64,000 nt of DNA from Parahaliea aestuarii (GTDB lineage Bacteria > Pseudomonadota > Gammaproteobacteria > Pseudomonadales > Halieaceae): positions 186,001 through 250,000 of the forward strand of contig NZ_VRYZ01000007.1 of NCBI RefSeq assembly GCF_008064635.1, written 5' to 3'. The position numbers and the translations under genes are program-made. Each line of letters begins with the position of its first letter. Position 1 is the first letter of the stretch. Below the pieces are notes generated by a model, which saw only the letters and a program-made list of their open reading frames with translations, was not told where the DNA came from and made no database searches. Below, one piece after another: positions 8,852 to 17,928 of the stretch.

Positions 8852-9249
8852 GGCTGCTTGCGGCCCTCGACCACCGAGTCCAGCACGATCTCGCGCCGTC
8901 GACTGCCGTCCTGCCACGCCACCCGAACCTCCAGGCGTTGCAGCTGGCCGGCCTGCAGTACACTGCTGGAAAAATCCAGCGGCTGCGCCTGTACCTGCCA
9001 CAGGAAACCGCCGTCGGTCCTGCCGCTGGTAGTGCGTCCGCCGATGGGAACCTGCGCCGAGTCCGCCACCAGCGAGCGCGCCAGCTCCACGCCAAAGGCG
9101 TAGTGCTCATCGGTGCGGACATTGCGTGTGGCGCCGCTGATGGCCTGGTAGAGCGCGCCCAGCGACAGGGCCAGGATGGCAATGGCCACCACCATTTCCA
9201 GTAGCGAAAAGCCACTTTGCCGCTGGTATATGGCGTCAGCGTGCGGCAT
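8848..9249 (-). CDS. gspI: Type II secretion minor pseudopilin GspI
   Basis: The 133-residue protein has the prepilin cleavage motif SG/FSLLEMVVAIAILALSLG at residues 12-30, with Glu at +5, and a small C-terminal domain, about the usual size for GspI. It nucleates the pseudopilus tip with GspJ and GspK. It overlaps gspH by 14 bases upstream and gspJ by four bases downstream. The ATG at 9249 is used because it gives a leader of normal length (13 residues). Confidence 0.9.
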   Translation of the reverse strand: MPHADAIYQRQSGFSLLEMVVAIAILALSLGALYQAISGATRNVRTDEHYAFGVELARSLVADSAQVPIGGRTTSGRTDGGFLWQVQAQPLDFSSSVLQAGQLQRLEVRVAWQDGSRRREIVLDSVVEGRKQP

Positions 9250-9715
9250 AGGTTTCCTGCGTCACGCCGCCCATCAACCAGTCGATACGGAGGCTGATAC
9301 CGCGACCGCGCGGCGATTCGATATCAACGCCGCCACCGGACGCCCCACCCTCCGGATAGAAGCGGATGATGCCGGTATCCTGGCGATTCAGTTCGCTGGC
9401 AGATTCGACCGCGAGCTTGAAACCCTCCGGCAGGCGCACATCCTGGCCGCCGAGGCGCACCAGCCGCTCGCGCGGCACCACCTCAACGTTTTGCGGCTGG
9501 CCGCTGGTAATGGCCCGGTAGCGGGCACTGACCAGCAGGCCAATCACATCGCGCACCGCCTCGCGGTAGCGCATGCTGTCGTAAAGACGCACCGAAGCGG
9601 GTACCGCCACGGCCACCACAATGCTGGCGATCGCCAGGGCAGCGACCAGCTCCAGCAGGGTAAATCCACTGCGGCGCGAGGTAGTGGATGCGGTGCTAAC
9701 GCCAGTTACCCACAT
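9236..9715 (-). CDS. gspH: Type II secretion minor pseudopilin GspH
   Basis: The protein has the prepilin motif SGFTLLELVAALAIASIVVA with Glu at +5. A GspH-type domain with paired strands and a Gly-rich loop (PEGGASGGGVD) follows. The start is ambiguous. ATGs lie at 9745, 9721 and 9715, and only the one at 9715 has the AAGGGG site at a good distance (9 nt), giving 159 residues. The gene overlaps the end of gspG by about 20 bases. GspH links the tip complex to the GspG shaft. Confidence 0.88.
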   Translation of the reverse strand: MWVTGVSTASTTSRRSGFTLLELVAALAIASIVVAVAVPASVRLYDSMRYREAVRDVIGLLVSARYRAITSGQPQNVEVVPRERLVRLGGQDVRLPEGFKLAVESASELNRQDTGIIRFYPEGGASGGGVDIESPRGRGISLRIDWLMGGVTQETYAAR

Positions 9716-10130
9716 CAGCATCTTCCCCTTCACCGCCCGGCACACCGTTCTGGCCGTAGGTAAAGATATCCACTTCTGCTTTCTCGCCGGGATACTTGTA
9801 GTGGTATTCCCGGTTCCACGGATCCAGGGGAACTTCGTTCGATTTCAGATAGGGACCGTTCCAGCCAGCGGCATTGGCCGGCTTGCGCACCAGCGCCTCG
9901 AGCCCCTCACTGGTGGAGGGAAAGCGCCCCACATCGAGCTTGTACATCTCAAGCGTCTGCTCCAGATCCTTGATCTGGATGCCGGCAGTCTTGGACTTGG
10001 CGCCGCCAAGCTGGTTCAGGACGCGGGGACCGACCAGGCTCATCAGCAGGCCGAGAATGGCCAGTACGACCAGTAGTTCCATCAGGGTGAAGCCGCGCTG
10101 GCGGCGCTGTCTGTGTTGGTGTTGCATCAT
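9696..10130 (-). CDS. gspG: Type II secretion major pseudopilin GspG
   Basis: GspG builds the pseudopilus shaft. The 144-residue protein has a basic leader of 13 residues ending RG, then FTLMELLVVLAILGLLMSLV with Glu at +5. It also has the GspG signature YKLDVGRFPSTSEGLEALV and the calcium-site region LDPWNREYHYKYPG. Size and motifs are typical. AGGAAAG lies seven bases upstream of the tandem ATGATG start. About 117 bases separate it from gspF, the largest gap inside the operon. Confidence 0.95.
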   Translation of the reverse strand: MMQHQHRQRRQRGFTLMELLVVLAILGLLMSLVGPRVLNQLGGAKSKTAGIQIKDLEQTLEMYKLDVGRFPSTSEGLEALVRKPANAAGWNGPYLKSNEVPLDPWNREYHYKYPGEKAEVDIFTYGQNGVPGGEGEDADVGNWR

Positions 10131-10247
10131 GTTCTGCTTTCCTCGCGGATATTACTGAGATTGGATTCCGGTACGTCGGACCGCCTGCGCGGGAACGACC
10201 AGGGGACATTTCCCGGGTTACTGCCTGCACGGCTACGCCCCTTCACA

Positions 10248-11453
10248 TCAGGCCGCCAGATCATTGACCGACAGGATACCCATCAATATGGAGATGATAA
10301 TCACCGCAATGATGGCGCCCATCGTCAGAATCAGCACCGGCTCCAGCAGGGTAAGGCCGCGCTTGACGCCTGACTGGACGTGGTCGTCGAAGACTTTTGC
10401 CAGCTCCAGCATCATTTTATCCAGGCTGCCGGATTCCTCTCCGACCCGGGTCATCTGAATCACCATCGGGGTAAACATGCCGGTTTCTTCCAGCGCCACA
10501 GACATCCGCTTGCCGGCCTTGACCGCTGGCGGCAGTACCTGCAGCGCGTCTTTCAGCAGCGTATTGTCTACCGTATCAATGGCGATGGAGATGGCTTTCA
10601 GCAGCGACACGCCATTGCCGACCAGTGTGCCCACCGTGCGGGCAAACTTGGACATTTCAAATTCGAATACGATCCTGCCTACCAGCGGGGCCTTCAGCAT
10701 GTGCCGGTGGAGGCTTTTGCGACCGGCGGCGCTGCGCAACCAGTTGCGCAAATAGAAAAAGGCCGCCACGGCCGCCAGGGCCAGTAGCCAACCCCAGGTT
10801 TTGATGAAATCGGCACCGGCAATCACCATGCGCGTCAGCGCCGGCAGGGCATCGCCCATATCTTCGAACAGGCTCTCGAACTGGGGTACCACGAAGCCCA
10901 GCATGACAATCACCGAGAGCACCGAAACCACCAGGAGAATGCAGGGATAGATCAGGGCTGAAACGGCGCTATCGCGGTTCGCCTTGGCGTTCTCCAGATA
11001 TTCCACCAGGCGATCCAGCACCGCGGAAAGGTGGCCGCTGGCTTCGCCCGAGCGCACCATGTTGATATAGAAGGAGCCGAAAATTTCCTCGTGGGCGGCC
11101 AGAGCCTGGCTCAGCGACTTGCCGCCCTTTACCGCACTTAACAGGTCGCTGAGCATCGCATTCATGGACGGCTCGGCGGCCATGTCAATCAGCACCTTCA
11201 GCGCCCGGTCGAGGGGCAGGCCGGCGCGCAGCAGCACCGCAAGCTCGGTGGTCATCGACAGCACTTCCTGCCGCCCTGGCCCCTTGCCTTTCCTGGCCGG
11301 GCCATTGGCCGCAGCCAGACCCGGCTCCAGCTTCAGCAGTGTCAGCCCCTGGTTGCGCAGCTGCCGCGATGCCAGTTCCAGCCCTTCCGCCTCAATGCCA
11401 CCCTCGGTGGCCTTGCCGTCGCGGCCGATCGCCTTGTACACAAAATGCGGCAT
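10248..11453 (-). CDS. gspF: Type II secretion inner-membrane platform protein GspF
   Basis: The 401-residue multi-pass protein begins MPHFVYKAIGRDGKATEG at the ATG at 11453, five bases below the gspE stop. The ORF runs 20 codons further up into gspE, which is not plausible. It has two cytoplasmic GspF domains (about residues 70-190 and 270-390) with LLRAGLPLDRAL and RVGEESGSLDKMM, and hydrophobic segments near 168-190, 220-240 and 372-395. It couples GspE movement to pseudopilus assembly. No ribosome site is visible, so it probably depends on coupling to gspE. Confidence 0.94.
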   Translation of the reverse strand: MPHFVYKAIGRDGKATEGGIEAEGLELASRQLRNQGLTLLKLEPGLAAANGPARKGKGPGRQEVLSMTTELAVLLRAGLPLDRALKVLIDMAAEPSMNAMLSDLLSAVKGGKSLSQALAAHEEIFGSFYINMVRSGEASGHLSAVLDRLVEYLENAKANRDSAVSALIYPCILLVVSVLSVIVMLGFVVPQFESLFEDMGDALPALTRMVIAGADFIKTWGWLLALAAVAAFFYLRNWLRSAAGRKSLHRHMLKAPLVGRIVFEFEMSKFARTVGTLVGNGVSLLKAISIAIDTVDNTLLKDALQVLPPAVKAGKRMSVALEETGMFTPMVIQMTRVGEESGSLDKMMLELAKVFDDHVQSGVKRGLTLLEPVLILTMGAIIAVIIISILMGILSVNDLAA

Positions 11454-11457
11454 GGAC

Positions 11458-13203
11458 TCAGGCGGCCGGTGCGTCGACTTCTGCCCGCTGGGCAGCGGAG
11501 GCGATGGCTTCATCCTCCGACTCGGTCTGGTCCTGGGTCACGCGCATCACCTCTTCCAGCGAGGTTTTACCCGCGACGACCTTGCGCAGGCCATCCTCGT
11601 ACAGCGTGATCATGCCCTGCTTGCGCGCTGCGGCGTGCAGCAGCGTCGCATCGGCGCCCGACATGATGACCCGGTGCATGGCCTCATCCAGGATGAACAG
11701 CTCGTGAATGGCGGAGCGCCCGGCATAGCCGCTGTCGAGGCACTGCTCGCAGCCGCGCGCCTGGAAGATGGTGGTCTGGCCCTCTCTGAGGAAGGGCTGC
11801 AAGCCGTAGCGCCGTATTGTCTCCGGCTCCAGCGCCACCTCCTGCTTGCAGTGCTTGCACAGGGTGCGCACCAGGCGCTGGGCCAGTACCCCGTTCACCG
11901 ACGACGTAATCAGGAAGCGCTCCACCCCCATGTCCTCCAGCCGGGTGATGGCGCTGGCCGCGGTGTTGGTATGCAGGGTGGACAGCACCAGGTGACCGGT
12001 GAGGGCAGACTGCACGCCGATCTGGGCGGTCTCGGTATCGCGCATCTCACCGATCATGATGATGTCGGGGTCCTGGCGCAGGATGGCGCGCAGCGCGCGT
12101 GCAAAACTGAGCTCGATCTGGGACTGCACCTGGATCTGGTTCACTCCCTGCAACTGGTATTCCACCGGGTCTTCCACGGTGATGATCTTGAGCTTCTCGG
12201 AGTCCAGGGAGGCCAGCGAGGCGTACAGTGTGGTGGTTTTACCGGAACCGGTCGGGCCGGTCATCAACAGGACGCCGTGGGGGCGGTTGATCAGGGTCTG
12301 GTAGCGCGCCAGAGTATCGTCGGAGAACCCCATGTCGGTCAGGCTGAGGCGGATACTGCCGCGATCAAGCACCCGCATGACAATGCTCTCGCCGTGCACG
12401 GTGGGAATGGTGGAAACCCGGAGGTCCAATTCATGCCCCTTGACCCGCGTCATGATGCGCCCGTCCTGGGGCAGTCGCCGCTCGGCGATATTCATATGCG
12501 ACAGCAATTTGATGCGCGAGGCGATGGCCGGCGCCAGGCTGGGTGCCGGCGCTTCCGGCGAGTCCTGCAGCACGCCGTCCACCCGGTAGCGCAGGTGCAG
12601 GCCGTCTTCAAACGGCTCGATATGAATATCCGAGGCGCCCATATCCACGGCGCGATGAATAATCTGGTTGACCAGGCGGATGACCGGAGCCTCGCTGGCG
12701 AGATCGCGCAGGTGCTCGATAAACTCGTCGTCGCTCTGGCCGGAAAACTGGTCTGACAGCCCGTCTTCCTCGCCCTCTTCAGCGGCCTCCAGGTAGCGCT
12801 CCAGAGCCTTGTTGATATCCGACTCCAGGCCCAGTTCGACCGCGGCGGGCCTGTCCATGGCCATGGATAGCGCCTTGGCGATAAAGGGGTCCTGCGGCAC
12901 CGTGGCGGCAAAGGTCACCACATCGTCCGTGGCCGCAACGGGCACCACCGCATTGCTGAACAGAAAGTCCTGGGATACGCCGTCCAGGCGAATGACCTCG
13001 GCCGGGTAATCCGCGGCTGAGCGCAGGGGGATATCGAGCTGGGTCGACAGCGCCTGGGCCACGTCCAGATCCGACACCAGGCCCAGCTTGACCAGCACCT
13101 GGCCAAAAAGACCGCCCATCTCGTTCTGGGCCAGCAGGGTGCGCTCCACATCGCGCTCGGATATTTTGCCCTGCTGTACCAGCAGTTCGCCGATCTTGCT
13201 CAT
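11458..13203 (-). CDS. gspE: Type II secretion ATPase GspE
   Basis: GspE is the hexameric ATPase that powers the system. The 581-residue protein has an N-terminal N1E domain (about residues 1-140), an N2E domain, and a RecA-like domain. That domain contains Walker A MTGPTGSGKTTTLYA (about 325-340), an Asp box ITVEDPVEY, Walker B DPDIIMIGEMRD and a His box STLHTNTA. The zinc-binding CKHC...CEQC tetra-Cys loop is present. It is the first gene of an eleven-gene run without internal terminators. A TATAAA lies about 20 bases above the start codon but has no good -35. Confidence 0.95.
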   Translation of the reverse strand: MSKIGELLVQQGKISERDVERTLLAQNEMGGLFGQVLVKLGLVSDLDVAQALSTQLDIPLRSAADYPAEVIRLDGVSQDFLFSNAVVPVAATDDVVTFAATVPQDPFIAKALSMAMDRPAAVELGLESDINKALERYLEAAEEGEEDGLSDQFSGQSDDEFIEHLRDLASEAPVIRLVNQIIHRAVDMGASDIHIEPFEDGLHLRYRVDGVLQDSPEAPAPSLAPAIASRIKLLSHMNIAERRLPQDGRIMTRVKGHELDLRVSTIPTVHGESIVMRVLDRGSIRLSLTDMGFSDDTLARYQTLINRPHGVLLMTGPTGSGKTTTLYASLASLDSEKLKIITVEDPVEYQLQGVNQIQVQSQIELSFARALRAILRQDPDIIMIGEMRDTETAQIGVQSALTGHLVLSTLHTNTAASAITRLEDMGVERFLITSSVNGVLAQRLVRTLCKHCKQEVALEPETIRRYGLQPFLREGQTTIFQARGCEQCLDSGYAGRSAIHELFILDEAMHRVIMSGADATLLHAAARKQGMITLYEDGLRKVVAGKTSLEEVMRVTQDQTESEDEAIASAAQRAEVDAPAA

Positions 13204-13232
13204 TACACGCCGTCGTTACATTTATAGTGAAA

Positions 13233-13254
13233 GCCCGGCGGTCAGCCGCCGGGC
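13233..13254 (-). terminator. Hairpin between the thiolase gene and gspE
   Basis: A perfect 9-bp GC-rich stem with a TCAG loop (arms 13233-13241 and 13246-13254) lies below the thiolase stop codon (13324). On the minus strand it is followed by TTTC, a weak U-tract. It probably ends the steroid-cluster transcript before the secretion operon. Confidence 0.55.
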
Positions 13255-13323
13255 CTGCAAACGGCGCCATTGTAGCATGCAAGCACGGGCCCCCGCGCCA
13301 GCGGGAACCCGGGGCATTCAGGC

Positions 13324-14526
13324 TCAGGCGACCTCGAACAGCCCCGCCGCGCCCATGCCGCCGCCAATGCACATGGTAATGACCACATAGCGCACGCCGC
13401 GCCGCTTGCCCTCGATCAGGGCGTGGCCCACCATCCGCGCGCCACTCATGCCGAAGGGGTGCCCGATGGCGATGGCGCCGCCGTTTACGTTCAGTCTGTC
13501 GTTGTCGATGCCGAGTTGGTCGCGGCAGTACAGTACCTGACAGGCAAAGGCCTCGTTCAGTTCCCACAGGCCGATATCATCCACAGTCAAATTGTGGCGC
13601 TGCAGCAGTTTGGGCACGGCGAACACCGGGCCGATGCCCATTTCTTCCGGGGCGCAGCCGGCCACCGCCAGGCCGCGGTAGATGCCCAGGGGCTCAAGGC
13701 CCTGGCGCTCGGCCAGTTTGCTGTCCATCACCACACAGGCGGAGGCGCCGTCGGAAAGCTGCGAGGCGTTACCGGCGGTGATGAACTGCCCCTGCTTGAC
13801 GAACTGCCCGTCCTTGAACACCGGCTCCAGGCTCTGCAGGCCTTCCAGGGTGGTGGAGGGGCGGTTGCCCTCGTCCTTCTCCAGGGTCACGGTCTCGTAG
13901 CTGGTTTCCTTCGTTTCTTTATTGAACACCGCCTTGGTGGTGGTCATGGGGACGATTTCGTCGTCAAATGCGCCCGCTTCCTGAGCTCTGGCGGTGCGCA
14001 ACTGGCTCTGCAGGGAGTATTCGTCCTGCGCATCGCGGGAGATGCCGTAGCGCTCGCTCACTACCTCGGCGGTCTCGATCATCTGGATGTAGGCCTTGGG
14101 CGAGATATCCAGCACGGTTTTGGAGACGTTACGGTAGCTGTTCTTGTGCTTGGTCTGCACCAGCGAGATGGATTCCAGGCCGCCTGCCACGGCGATGTCG
14201 TATTCGTTACAGATGATGCCCTTGGCGGCGGTGGCGATGGTCATCAGGCCGGATGAGCACTGGCGATCCATGGTCATGCCAGAGGTGGTATCGGGCAGGC
14301 CGCCGGCGATGCCGCACAGGCGGCCGAGGTTATAGGCCTGGGTGCCCTGCTGGGCGGCTGCGCCCATGATGACGTCGTCGACCATGGCGGGGTCGATGCC
14401 GGCACGCGCCACGGCCTCACGCACGACGTGGCCGCCCATGGCGGGGGCTTCGGTGTCGTTGAATGCGCCCCGGAAGGCTTTGCCGATCGGGGTGCGAGCG
14501 GTGCTGACGATGACTGCTTCTCTCAT
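13324..14526 (-). CDS. Acetyl-CoA acyltransferase (thiolase)
   Basis: The 400-residue thiolase has the acyl-accepting Cys90 in [22 protein letters not shown] near residue 353 and [10 protein letters not shown] near 387, so the full catalytic set is present. It cleaves 3-oxoacyl-CoA with CoA in beta-oxidation. It differs from FadA5 and FadA6 of mycobacterial steroid degradation as I remember them, and looks like a general FadA-type enzyme. AGAGG lies six bases above the ATG. It is last in the cluster, separated from ipdF by 241 bases that hold a large hairpin element, so its level may be set apart from the genes above it. Confidence 0.92.
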   Translation of the reverse strand: MREAVIVSTARTPIGKAFRGAFNDTEAPAMGGHVVREAVARAGIDPAMVDDVIMGAAAQQGTQAYNLGRLCGIAGGLPDTTSGMTMDRQCSSGLMTIATAAKGIICNEYDIAVAGGLESISLVQTKHKNSYRNVSKTVLDISPKAYIQMIETAEVVSERYGISRDAQDEYSLQSQLRTARAQEAGAFDDEIVPMTTTKAVFNKETKETSYETVTLEKDEGNRPSTTLEGLQSLEPVFKDGQFVKQGQFITAGNASQLSDGASACVVMDSKLAERQGLEPLGIYRGLAVAGCAPEEMGIGPVFAVPKLLQRHNLTVDDIGLWELNEAFACQVLYCRDQLGIDNDRLNVNGGAIAIGHPFGMSGARMVGHALIEGKRRGVRYVVITMCIGGGMGAAGLFEVA

Positions 14527-14618
14527 TGGAAACCTCTGTTTCTCAGGTGATTACGTTTCAGTTTGTGAAAAATTCCCAACCTCAATAACCAAAGGGAAGG
14601 TCGTGCCGGCAGCGAAGC

Positions 14619-14708
14619 GGGGAGGGCTTGCGCAAACTCGCCGTGAATCCGTCCATGGAGGCTCTTCGCTCGCATCCATGCGAGCGACGGTTTGCTCCAG
14701 CCCTCCCC
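14619..14708. repeat. Intergenic cruciform element, copy A
   Basis: The outer arms 14619-14628 and 14699-14708 are perfect 10-bp complements. GCAAAC (14632-14637) pairs with GTTTGC (14690-14695). Inside is a perfect 10-bp hairpin (14666-14675 / 14678-14687) around CATCCATG, and the core GTCCATGGAGGCTC precedes it. The element sits in the ipdF-thiolase gap. Copy B shares the core order (GTnAAT.CGTCCATG, then GCATCCATGC), so this is a repeat family. It could process or attenuate the transcript. Confidence 0.7.
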
Positions 14709-14767
14709 ACTCCACTGCCTACCCCCGCGCCCGCTTGAAGCGCTGGTCGATCGGGACAAAAACTCTG

Positions 14768-15559
14768 CTACGCCCGCTGACTCGAACAGGATACGATCTC
14801 GCCGGTCATGTAGCCCGAGTAGTCCGACGCCAGGAACATCATCACATTGGCCACTTCCCACACCTCCGCCGCGCGACCGAAGGCCTCTTTCGACGCCAGT
14901 TCCTCCAGCAACTCCATCGGCGTGGTTTTCTTCAGGAACTCGTGAAAGGCGATGGAGGGTGAGACGGCGTTGATACGCACGCCGTGATCGGCGGCTTCCA
15001 GTGCCGAGCAGCGGGTGAGGGCCATCACGCCGGCCTTGGCGGCGGCGTAGTGACACTGTTCTTTCTGGGCGCGCCAGCCGAGGACGGAGGCGTTGTTGAC
15101 GATAACACCGGCGCCGCGGGGCTGCATTTTTTTCAGCATGGCGCGGGTCATGCGCATGGTGCCGGTGAGGGTGATGTCGAGCACGCGGCTCCACTCGTCG
15201 TCTTCCATGTCCACCAGCAGTTTGGTGCCACCGAGGCCGGCGTTGTTGATCAGCACGTCGACGCCGCCCATGGACGCTTCGGCTTCGTCGATCAGCGCCT
15301 GTACGTCGTCTTCCACAGTGACGTTGGCGACTTTGCCGTAGACGGCGTCCAGGCCGGTCTGTTCTTTCAGGGTGGCGACGGCTTTTTCCAGGCGACCCTC
15401 GTGGATATCGCTGATCATCACGGCCCGGGCGCCTTCTTCCGCGGCGCGGGTGGCGGCGGCAAAGCCGATACCGGCACCGGCGGCGGCGGTGATGAGGACG
15501 GACTTGCCTGCCAGCAGGTTGTGGCCCTTGACGTAGGGTGGTGGTTCTTTCAGTGCCAT
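14768..15559 (-). CDS. ipdF: Short-chain dehydrogenase IpdF (steroid HIP pathway)
   Basis: The 263-residue SDR closely follows remembered M. tuberculosis IpdF (Rv3559c), including VLITAAAGAGIG near the start, NNASVLGWRAQ in the middle and FLASDYSGYMTGE near the end. The nucleotide-binding loop is at about residues 24-33. The catalytic Ser158, Tyr171 and Lys175 (YAAAK) are all present. In actinobacteria it acts on the keto/hydroxy group of the HIP intermediate left after steroid rings A and B are removed. It lies 14 bp below the FadE30-like gene, the same neighbour pair as in mycobacteria. Confidence is high for the family and good for the orthologue. Confidence 0.9.
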   Translation of the reverse strand: MALKEPPPYVKGHNLLAGKSVLITAAAGAGIGFAAATRAAEEGARAVMISDIHEGRLEKAVATLKEQTGLDAVYGKVANVTVEDDVQALIDEAEASMGGVDVLINNAGLGGTKLLVDMEDDEWSRVLDITLTGTMRMTRAMLKKMQPRGAGVIVNNASVLGWRAQKEQCHYAAAKAGVMALTRCSALEAADHGVRINAVSPSIAFHEFLKKTTPMELLEELASKEAFGRAAEVWEVANVMMFLASDYSGYMTGEIVSCSSQRA

Positions 15560-15573
15560 AGTGATGTCTCTCT

Positions 15574-16761
15574 TTATCCTCGCGGTTCTCTCGGCATGCC
15601 GAGGGCGCGCTCTGCAATGATATTGCGCTGGATCTGGTTGGTGCCGCCGTAGATGGTGTCGGAGCGGGTGAACAGGTACATGGACTGCAGCCGGTTCAGT
15701 TCGTAGGGCGCCTCGTCCAGGATCTCGCTCTCCTGGCCCAGGACGTCCATGGCGAGTTTGCCGAGGTTGCGGTGCCAGGTGGCCCAGTACAGTTTGTAGA
15801 TCATCGCCTCTTTCTGCAGGCTGCCATCCTCGCCACCGGAGAGCATGCGCATGCTGTTGTAGCGCAGGATCTTCAGGCCGACATGGGCATCGGCGATACG
15901 CTGGCGCAGCGCGGGGTTTTTGGCGGCGCCGTTTTCCTTCGCCAGCTTGACGATGGCGTCGAACTCGTTCTGGAACAGCATCTGCTGGCCGAGGGTGGAC
16001 ACGCCGCGCTCGAAGCCGAGCAGGCCCATGGCGACCTTCCAGCCGTCACCGGGAGCGCCGACGATATCGGTGTCGTCGCAAACGGCGTCGTCGAAGAATA
16101 CCTCATTGAACTCGGAGGTTCCGGTGAGCTGCTCGATCGGCCGCACGGTCACACCGGGCTGGTCCATGGTCACCAGGAAAAAGCCCAGCCCCTTGTGGGC
16201 CACTGATTGTGGATCAGTGCGCGCAATCACAAAGCAGTACTCGGATTCGTGGGCCAGCGAGGTCCACACTTTCTGGCCGTTGATGCGCCACTTGCCGCTG
16301 GCCTCGTCAAATTCCGCCCGGGTTTTGACGTTGGCCAGGTCGGAGCCGGCGCTGGGCTCGGAATAGCCCTGACACCAGAACACCTCGCCGCGCAGGATGC
16401 CGGGCAGGTATTTCTGCTTCTGCTCTTCACTGCCGAAGGCAATGATGGTCGGGCCGGCCAGGGTTTCACCGATGTGACCGATGCGGCCGGGACCGCCGGC
16501 GCGGGCGTACTCCTCGTTGAAGATCACCTGCTGCTCGATGCTGGCGCCGCGACCGCCGTACTCCTTGGGCCAGCCAATACAGGTCCAGCCGCCCTCGGCG
16601 AGCTTGCGCTCCCAGGCCTTGCGCTCGGCCACCATGTGATGCTCGTCGCCGGGGCCGCCCCGATGGCGCACTTCCTCGAATTCACCGCAGAGGTTGTCCG
16701 CCAGCCACTGCGCGACCTCCTCGCGGAACTGCTCGTCTTCCGGGCTGAAGCTCAGTTTCAT
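15574..16761 (-). CDS. fadE30: Acyl-CoA dehydrogenase FadE30-like
   Basis: The 395-residue flavoprotein matches the plan of FadE30 (Rv3560c), which dehydrogenates the HIP-CoA side chain. Shared stretches include WCQGYSEPSAGSDLA (about residues 128-142), INGQKVWTSLAH, FNEVFFDDA, FERGVSTLGQQ and IQRNIIAERALGMPRE near the C-terminus. At the place where medium-chain enzymes carry the catalytic Glu (IYEGT), it reads IYGGT. The base must therefore lie elsewhere or on a partner. Its ATG overlaps the next acyl-CoA dehydrogenase gene by four bases, which suggests a two-subunit enzyme. Confidence 0.88.
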   Translation of the reverse strand: MKLSFSPEDEQFREEVAQWLADNLCGEFEEVRHRGGPGDEHHMVAERKAWERKLAEGGWTCIGWPKEYGGRGASIEQQVIFNEEYARAGGPGRIGHIGETLAGPTIIAFGSEEQKQKYLPGILRGEVFWCQGYSEPSAGSDLANVKTRAEFDEASGKWRINGQKVWTSLAHESEYCFVIARTDPQSVAHKGLGFFLVTMDQPGVTVRPIEQLTGTSEFNEVFFDDAVCDDTDIVGAPGDGWKVAMGLLGFERGVSTLGQQMLFQNEFDAIVKLAKENGAAKNPALRQRIADAHVGLKILRYNSMRMLSGGEDGSLQKEAMIYKLYWATWHRNLGKLAMDVLGQESEILDEAPYELNRLQSMYLFTRSDTIYGGTNQIQRNIIAERALGMPREPRG

Positions 16762-17927
16762 GCCGCGGCCTCCCCGTCGAGTATCTGTTGTGCCAGCCGC
16801 TCCCGGTGGTAGGCGGCGTCACCGAGAAAGGTCTCGGTGGACTTGGCGCGCTTAAAGTACAGCTGGATGTCGTATTCCGCGGTGAAACCTACCCCGCCAA
16901 AAAGCTGGATACCGCAGCCGGCATTGAAAAAGTAGGCCTCAGAGCACCACGCCTTGGCCACGCTGGCCGCTTCCGCCAGTTCAGCGCCAAGCGCACCGCC
17001 ACTGAGCGCTTCGTCAGCAACACAGGCGGCGTAGTACAGGGCCGAACGCCCCGCTTCCACCTTCACCATCATGTCGGCGGCCTTGTGCTTCACCGCCTGG
17101 TAGGACGCGATCACACGACCGAACTGCACGCGTTCCTGCAGATAGTCGACGGTGATGTCCAGCGACTGCTGGGCGCCGCCCACCTGGTCAGCGGCGATGG
17201 CGACACGTGCGAGGTCCAGCACTTGCTGCAACTGTGGCCAGGCCTTGCCGGCCTCGCCCATGAGGGCCTCGGCACCCACCACAACACCGTTCAGCACGAC
17301 CTCCGCCTGCTTGCGGGTCTGGTCCATGGTCGGCAGCCACTTCCGGCTGACACCGACGGTATCCGCATCCAGCACAAACAAACTGACTCCGTCGTCACCT
17401 GCACTGCCCGACTTGCGCGCCGCCACGATCAGGATGTCCGCCGTATGGCCGTCACTGACATAGCGGTAGGTGCCGTCCAGGCGATACCCCGCCCCCTCTG
17501 CGGTGCAGGTGGCGGTAATGGCATCGCTGTCCCAGCCGCCATTGGCCGAGGCATAGGCCAGGGTCGCCGTCTTACCCGCCACAATCTCCGGCAGGTACTG
17601 CGCCTGCTGCGCCTCATTGCCGGCGATGCGCAGGGCGTTCACACCCAGGCACACCGTGGAAAAGAAGGGCGAGCAAAACAGGTAGCGGCCCATCTGTTCC
17701 AGCATGGCCACCAGTTCCACATAGCCCAGGCCCATGCCGCCGTGCTCCTCGGGAATGTGGATCGCCTGCCAGAACATCTCCTGGCACACGCGATCCCACA
17801 GCGCGGCGTCGTAGCCCGCTTCCGTGTTCATCGCCGCACGCACCGCTTCACTGGTGGACACCTCGGCCAGAAAATCCGCCGCTGTGTCGCGGATCATCTG
17901 TTGCTCTTCGGTGAAGGCAAATTCCAT
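16758..17927 (-). CDS. Acyl-CoA dehydrogenase, probable partner subunit
   Basis: The 389-residue protein has the acyl-CoA dehydrogenase domains: an N-terminal helical domain (MEFAFTEEQQMIRDTAADFL), a middle beta domain and a C-terminal domain with RVQFGRVIASYQAVKH and LFGGVGFTAEYDIQLYFKRAK. It belongs to the divergent FadE class common in steroid clusters, where two unlike FadE chains form alpha2-beta2 enzymes. It overlaps the FadE30-like gene by four bases, consistent with equal synthesis. It follows the SDR gene above by one base. I cannot say which numbered FadE it matches. Confidence 0.85.
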   Translation of the reverse strand: MEFAFTEEQQMIRDTAADFLAEVSTSEAVRAAMNTEAGYDAALWDRVCQEMFWQAIHIPEEHGGMGLGYVELVAMLEQMGRYLFCSPFFSTVCLGVNALRIAGNEAQQAQYLPEIVAGKTATLAYASANGGWDSDAITATCTAEGAGYRLDGTYRYVSDGHTADILIVAARKSGSAGDDGVSLFVLDADTVGVSRKWLPTMDQTRKQAEVVLNGVVVGAEALMGEAGKAWPQLQQVLDLARVAIAADQVGGAQQSLDITVDYLQERVQFGRVIASYQAVKHKAADMMVKVEAGRSALYYAACVADEALSGGALGAELAEAASVAKAWCSEAYFFNAGCGIQLFGGVGFTAEYDIQLYFKRAKSTETFLGDAAYHRERLAQQILDGEAAA

Positions 17928-17928
17928 A

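Noticed and set aside
14619-14708. Ordinary Rho-independent terminator at copy A
   Set aside because: The paired arms span 90 bases with an inner hairpin and no T-run, and copies A and B share a core, so a repeat element explains it better.
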